Source of the DNA: an uncultured Pseudomonadales bacterium
GTDB taxonomy: Bacteria > Pseudomonadota > Gammaproteobacteria > Pseudomonadales > Cellvibrionaceae
Assembly: GCA_938048505.1 (NCBI GenBank)
Contig: CALIUX010000290.1
Location: 1 to 15,897, forward strand
Direction: 5' to 3'
DNA length: 15,897 nucleotides
Under the pieces are notes generated by a model that saw only the letters and a list, made by a program, of their open reading frames with translations, searched no databases and had not been told where the DNA came from. Of this stretch, positions 14,393-15,897 are shown piece after piece; position 1 is the first letter of the stretch, and every line of letters begins with the position of its first letter. A program made the position numbers and the translations under genes.

Positions 14393-14806
14393 ATGTTTTG
14401 TATGGAGTACCCCTTGCGTCGTTTGCAATATTTGCTGCAACTTAGCCAGCCTATTCGCATCGCTCAATTTGTATTGGCTATTGCGGTGTTTTGTTATGCA
14501 GCTTTGTCTCCAAGCCCTCAAATCTTGACTCAACACAGTGACAGCTCAATGCATTTTATCGGTAATATCTTGTTGTACCTATCAGCATGGCTGGCCTTGT
14601 GGGGGCGTATCTCAATTGTGAAGTTGGCTTTTTGTTTATTGCCCTTTAGTGGGATGATTGAAATGGCGCAATACTTTTCGCCAGGGCGTGTTGTTGATAT
14701 AAAGGATTTACTCGTGAATGCTGCAGGACTCTTTTGCGGGGCTATCATTGCTTTTCTTACGCATACTGCGTTAGTTTGGTTTTTTACGCCGAATCAGTCT
14801 TCGTAG
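14393..14806 (+). CDS. VanZ-like integral membrane protein
   Basis: A 137-residue protein with about four membrane helices (about 24-39, 54-70, 76-86 and 106-130) and the VanZ-family (PF04892) pattern: a Ser-Pro-x-Pro after helix 1, a Ser-Ser-Met-His-Phe-Ile-Gly-Asn helix start, Glu-Met-Ala-Gln-Tyr-Phe-Ser-Pro-Gly-Arg-Val-Val-Asp, and a conserved Asp-Leu-Leu-Val-Asn-Ala-Ala-Gly. VanZ itself gives low-level teicoplanin resistance, but most family members have no known function, so antibiotic resistance should not be read into it. Neither ATG (14393 or 14402) has a good ribosome binding site. A small GC hairpin (CGGG-TATAG-CCCG, 14368-14380) lies just upstream. It is followed after 37 bases by the TrmB-like gene. 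Confidence 0.85.
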   Translation: MFCMEYPLRRLQYLLQLSQPIRIAQFVLAIAVFCYAALSPSPQILTQHSDSSMHFIGNILLYLSAWLALWGRISIVKLAFCLLPFSGMIEMAQYFSPGRVVDIKDLLVNAAGLFCGAIIAFLTHTALVWFFTPNQSS

Positions 14807-14843
14807 TTTTTTATTCTCGCTCAGGTAACGTATTGTAAACTCC

Positions 14844-15521
14844 ATGCAAGCATTTTCTCGCTCGATCACAACCTCTCAGCAAGTACCCCATGAACGCTTG
14901 CAAGAAGTCGTTACTAAGCATTTAAAAAGTATTTATAAAAAACCGATACAAGAACATAACCGTAAAGCGTTTAAATCTTTTTTAGAGCATATCGAAGTCA
15001 TTAATCCGGCTGAACTGATTCTAGATTCATGTTGCGGAACAGGGTTTAGTACTTGGCAAATTGCGCAGCAACATCCTGATGCGTACGTTGTGGGTATTGA
15101 TCAGTCAGAAAAGCGTCTTGAAAAAGAAAATCGAACGGGTCAGTCTGTACCCGAAAATAGTTTATTTTTACGTGCGAACTGTGAGGATTTTTGGCGATTA
15201 TGTGTTGCAGAAGGCATTGTATTTAAAAAGCATTTTATTCTTTATCCTAATCCGTACCCTAAGCCCAGTCATTTAACACGCCGCTGGCATACTCACCCTG
15301 TTTTCCCCTACCTTAAAAATTTGTCTCAACAGATAGAGCTGCGTACAAATTGGAGGCTCTATGCAGAGGAGTTTACTCAGGCGTGGCAGCTTTTAACAGG
15401 GCAAAACTTACCAATCAAGGCGATTGCAGCCGGCCATCCTATTACTTTATTTGAGCGTAAGTATATTGCAAGTGGGCAGCAGGTTTGGGGCGTGTCGAGC
15501 GATGAACTTTTTGTTCCTTAA
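14844..15521 (+). CDS. TrmB-like (tRNA m7G46 methyltransferase family) protein, divergent
   Basis: A 225-residue class I SAM-dependent methyltransferase of the TrmB family (PF02390). Motif I is Asp-Ser-Cys-Cys-Gly-Thr-Gly (61-67), with an acidic loop at Gly-Ile-Asp86. The TrmB signature PDPW-x-K-x-R-H-x2-R appears as Tyr-Pro-Asn-Pro-Tyr-Pro-Lys-Pro-Ser-His-Leu-Thr-Arg (134-146). The C-terminal Thr-x-Phe-Glu is at 201-204, followed by a Gly-x2-Val-Trp. By comparison with E. coli TrmB as I recall it, Asp144 is Asn136, Arg150 is Ser142 and Asp180 is Asn169 (Thr-Asn-Trp), while His151, Arg154, Thr217 and Glu220 are kept. The loss of two key acids suggests a paralogue with a changed substrate or activity rather than the housekeeping TrmB. 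It lies downstream of the VanZ-like gene, 37 bases apart. No clear Shine-Dalgarno sequence. Confidence 0.82.
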   Translation: MQAFSRSITTSQQVPHERLQEVVTKHLKSIYKKPIQEHNRKAFKSFLEHIEVINPAELILDSCCGTGFSTWQIAQQHPDAYVVGIDQSEKRLEKENRTGQSVPENSLFLRANCEDFWRLCVAEGIVFKKHFILYPNPYPKPSHLTRRWHTHPVFPYLKNLSQQIELRTNWRLYAEEFTQAWQLLTGQNLPIKAIAAGHPITLFERKYIASGQQVWGVSSDELFVP

Positions 15522-15646
15522 AGTAGCGCTCGTAAATAGATTTTAGAAAAACGGTAAGCCAGAACTATTGTAGTTCTTGTCTTTTAATTTTTCTTTCAGA
15601 AAATTAATACACTTTTAATCAATATATTTCTGATAAGTGCATCATT

Positions 15647-15710
15647 GGCTATAAAACTGAAAAGAAGGCATTTTTTGCCCTCTATTTTGAGGGTTTTCAG
15701 TTTTATAGCC
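15647..15710. terminator. Long composite hairpin, bidirectional terminator
   Basis: A perfect 17-bp inverted repeat (15647-15663 and 15694-15710) encloses two smaller hairpins. CCCTC-TATTTT-GAGGG (15678-15693), followed by TTTTC, is an intrinsic terminator for the + strand genes. GGCA-TTTTT-TGCC (15667-15679) reads on the minus strand with a following TTCTTTTC, serving the DUF1552 gene. The inner hairpins share two bases and so compete. The arrangement fits a terminator between converging genes. Confidence 0.7.
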
Positions 15711-15734
15711 GTGCGATTTATTCACGCTAATTAT

Positions 15735-15897
15735 TTAGCGTATCATTCCCGTATATGGATTTGTTGAGTTGCCAAATCGCTCTAAGTTAACATCTAGAGC
15801 AGACGCGACGCCGTGGAAGAATTGCGCATTATTTCGGAAATTATTACCGTTTCTTACATCTACATACCGGCCTGTATTGATGCGTCCACCTAAACCC
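15735..15897 (-). CDS. DUF1552-like protein, C-terminal end only
   Basis: An open frame runs from the window edge to TAA at 15735-15737 and encodes 53 residues, starting Gly-Leu-Gly-Gly-Arg-Ile-Asn-Thr-Gly and ending Pro-Tyr-Thr-Gly-Met-Ile-Arg. It matches the layout of the C-terminus of the DUF1552 protein at the left edge: Gly-Gly-x-x-Ile-Asn-Thr-Gly, then Asn-Asn, a short helix, an Ala-Leu, and a Gly-(Val/Met)-Ile-Arg end. Most of the gene lies to the right of the window. The assignment rests on this short match and on the terminator placed directly after the stop. Confidence 0.65.
   Translation of the reverse strand, partial: GLGGRINTGRYVDVRNGNNFRNNAQFFHGVASALDVNLERFGNSTNPYTGMIR

Noticed and set aside
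14393..14806. Teicoplanin resistance gene vanZ
   Set aside because: Family resemblance only. VanZ-like proteins are widespread without resistance and no other van gene is nearby.

Overview
The window reads as chromosomal DNA from a Gram-negative bacterium, most likely a gammaproteobacterium and perhaps marine. Three observations point that way: a PhoP/PhoQ-type two-component pair close to the enterobacterial proteins, lipoprotein and Sec signal peptides with OmpA-like and glycine-zipper envelope proteins, and DUF1552 proteins. Base composition is moderate to AT-rich, most AT-rich in the long gap at 7.4-8.7 kb. No rRNA, tRNA, insertion sequence or CRISPR array was seen.

Layout: (i) 1-1030 is the 3' part of a DUF1552 gene on the + strand. 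(ii) 1127-7360 is a block of six minus-strand genes. In transcription order these are a bactofilin, a ZorA/MotA-like channel protein, a ZorB/MotB-like OmpA-domain protein, a cysteine-rich putative zinc protein, a second bactofilin, and a protein made of two copies of a degenerate methyltransferase-like fold. (iii) 7361-8659 is a long AT-rich stretch without a convincing gene. (iv) 8660-10399 is a lipoprotein alkaline phosphatase on the minus strand. (v) 11027-15521 is all + strand: a glycine-zipper envelope protein, a PepSY protein, a PhoP/PhoQ pair, a VanZ-like membrane protein and a divergent TrmB-like methyltransferase. (vi) 15735-15897 is the C-terminal end of a second DUF1552 protein on the minus strand, so the window is bracketed by two inward-facing DUF1552 genes.

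The most interesting part is 1127-7360. The ZorA- and ZorB-like genes overlap by one base, and the cysteine-rich gene starts two bases after the second with a strong Shine-Dalgarno sequence. The second bactofilin follows after 16 bases. A ZorAB-type ion-driven stator is thus encoded with cytoskeletal bactofilins instead of the helicase, nuclease or EH-signature partners of known Zorya defence systems. My inference is an envelope-anchored motor positioned by a bactofilin scaffold, with the cysteine-rich protein as the unknown partner. Whether it acts in defence, envelope remodelling or surface behaviour cannot be read from sequence.

The right half is more conventional. PepSY-PhoP-PhoQ looks like an envelope-sensing operon. 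The alkaline phosphatase carries His at the two positions where the E. coli enzyme has Asp153 and Lys328, and a PHO-box-like repeat lies upstream of it. The TrmB-like protein has Asn at two positions where E. coli TrmB has functionally important Asp.
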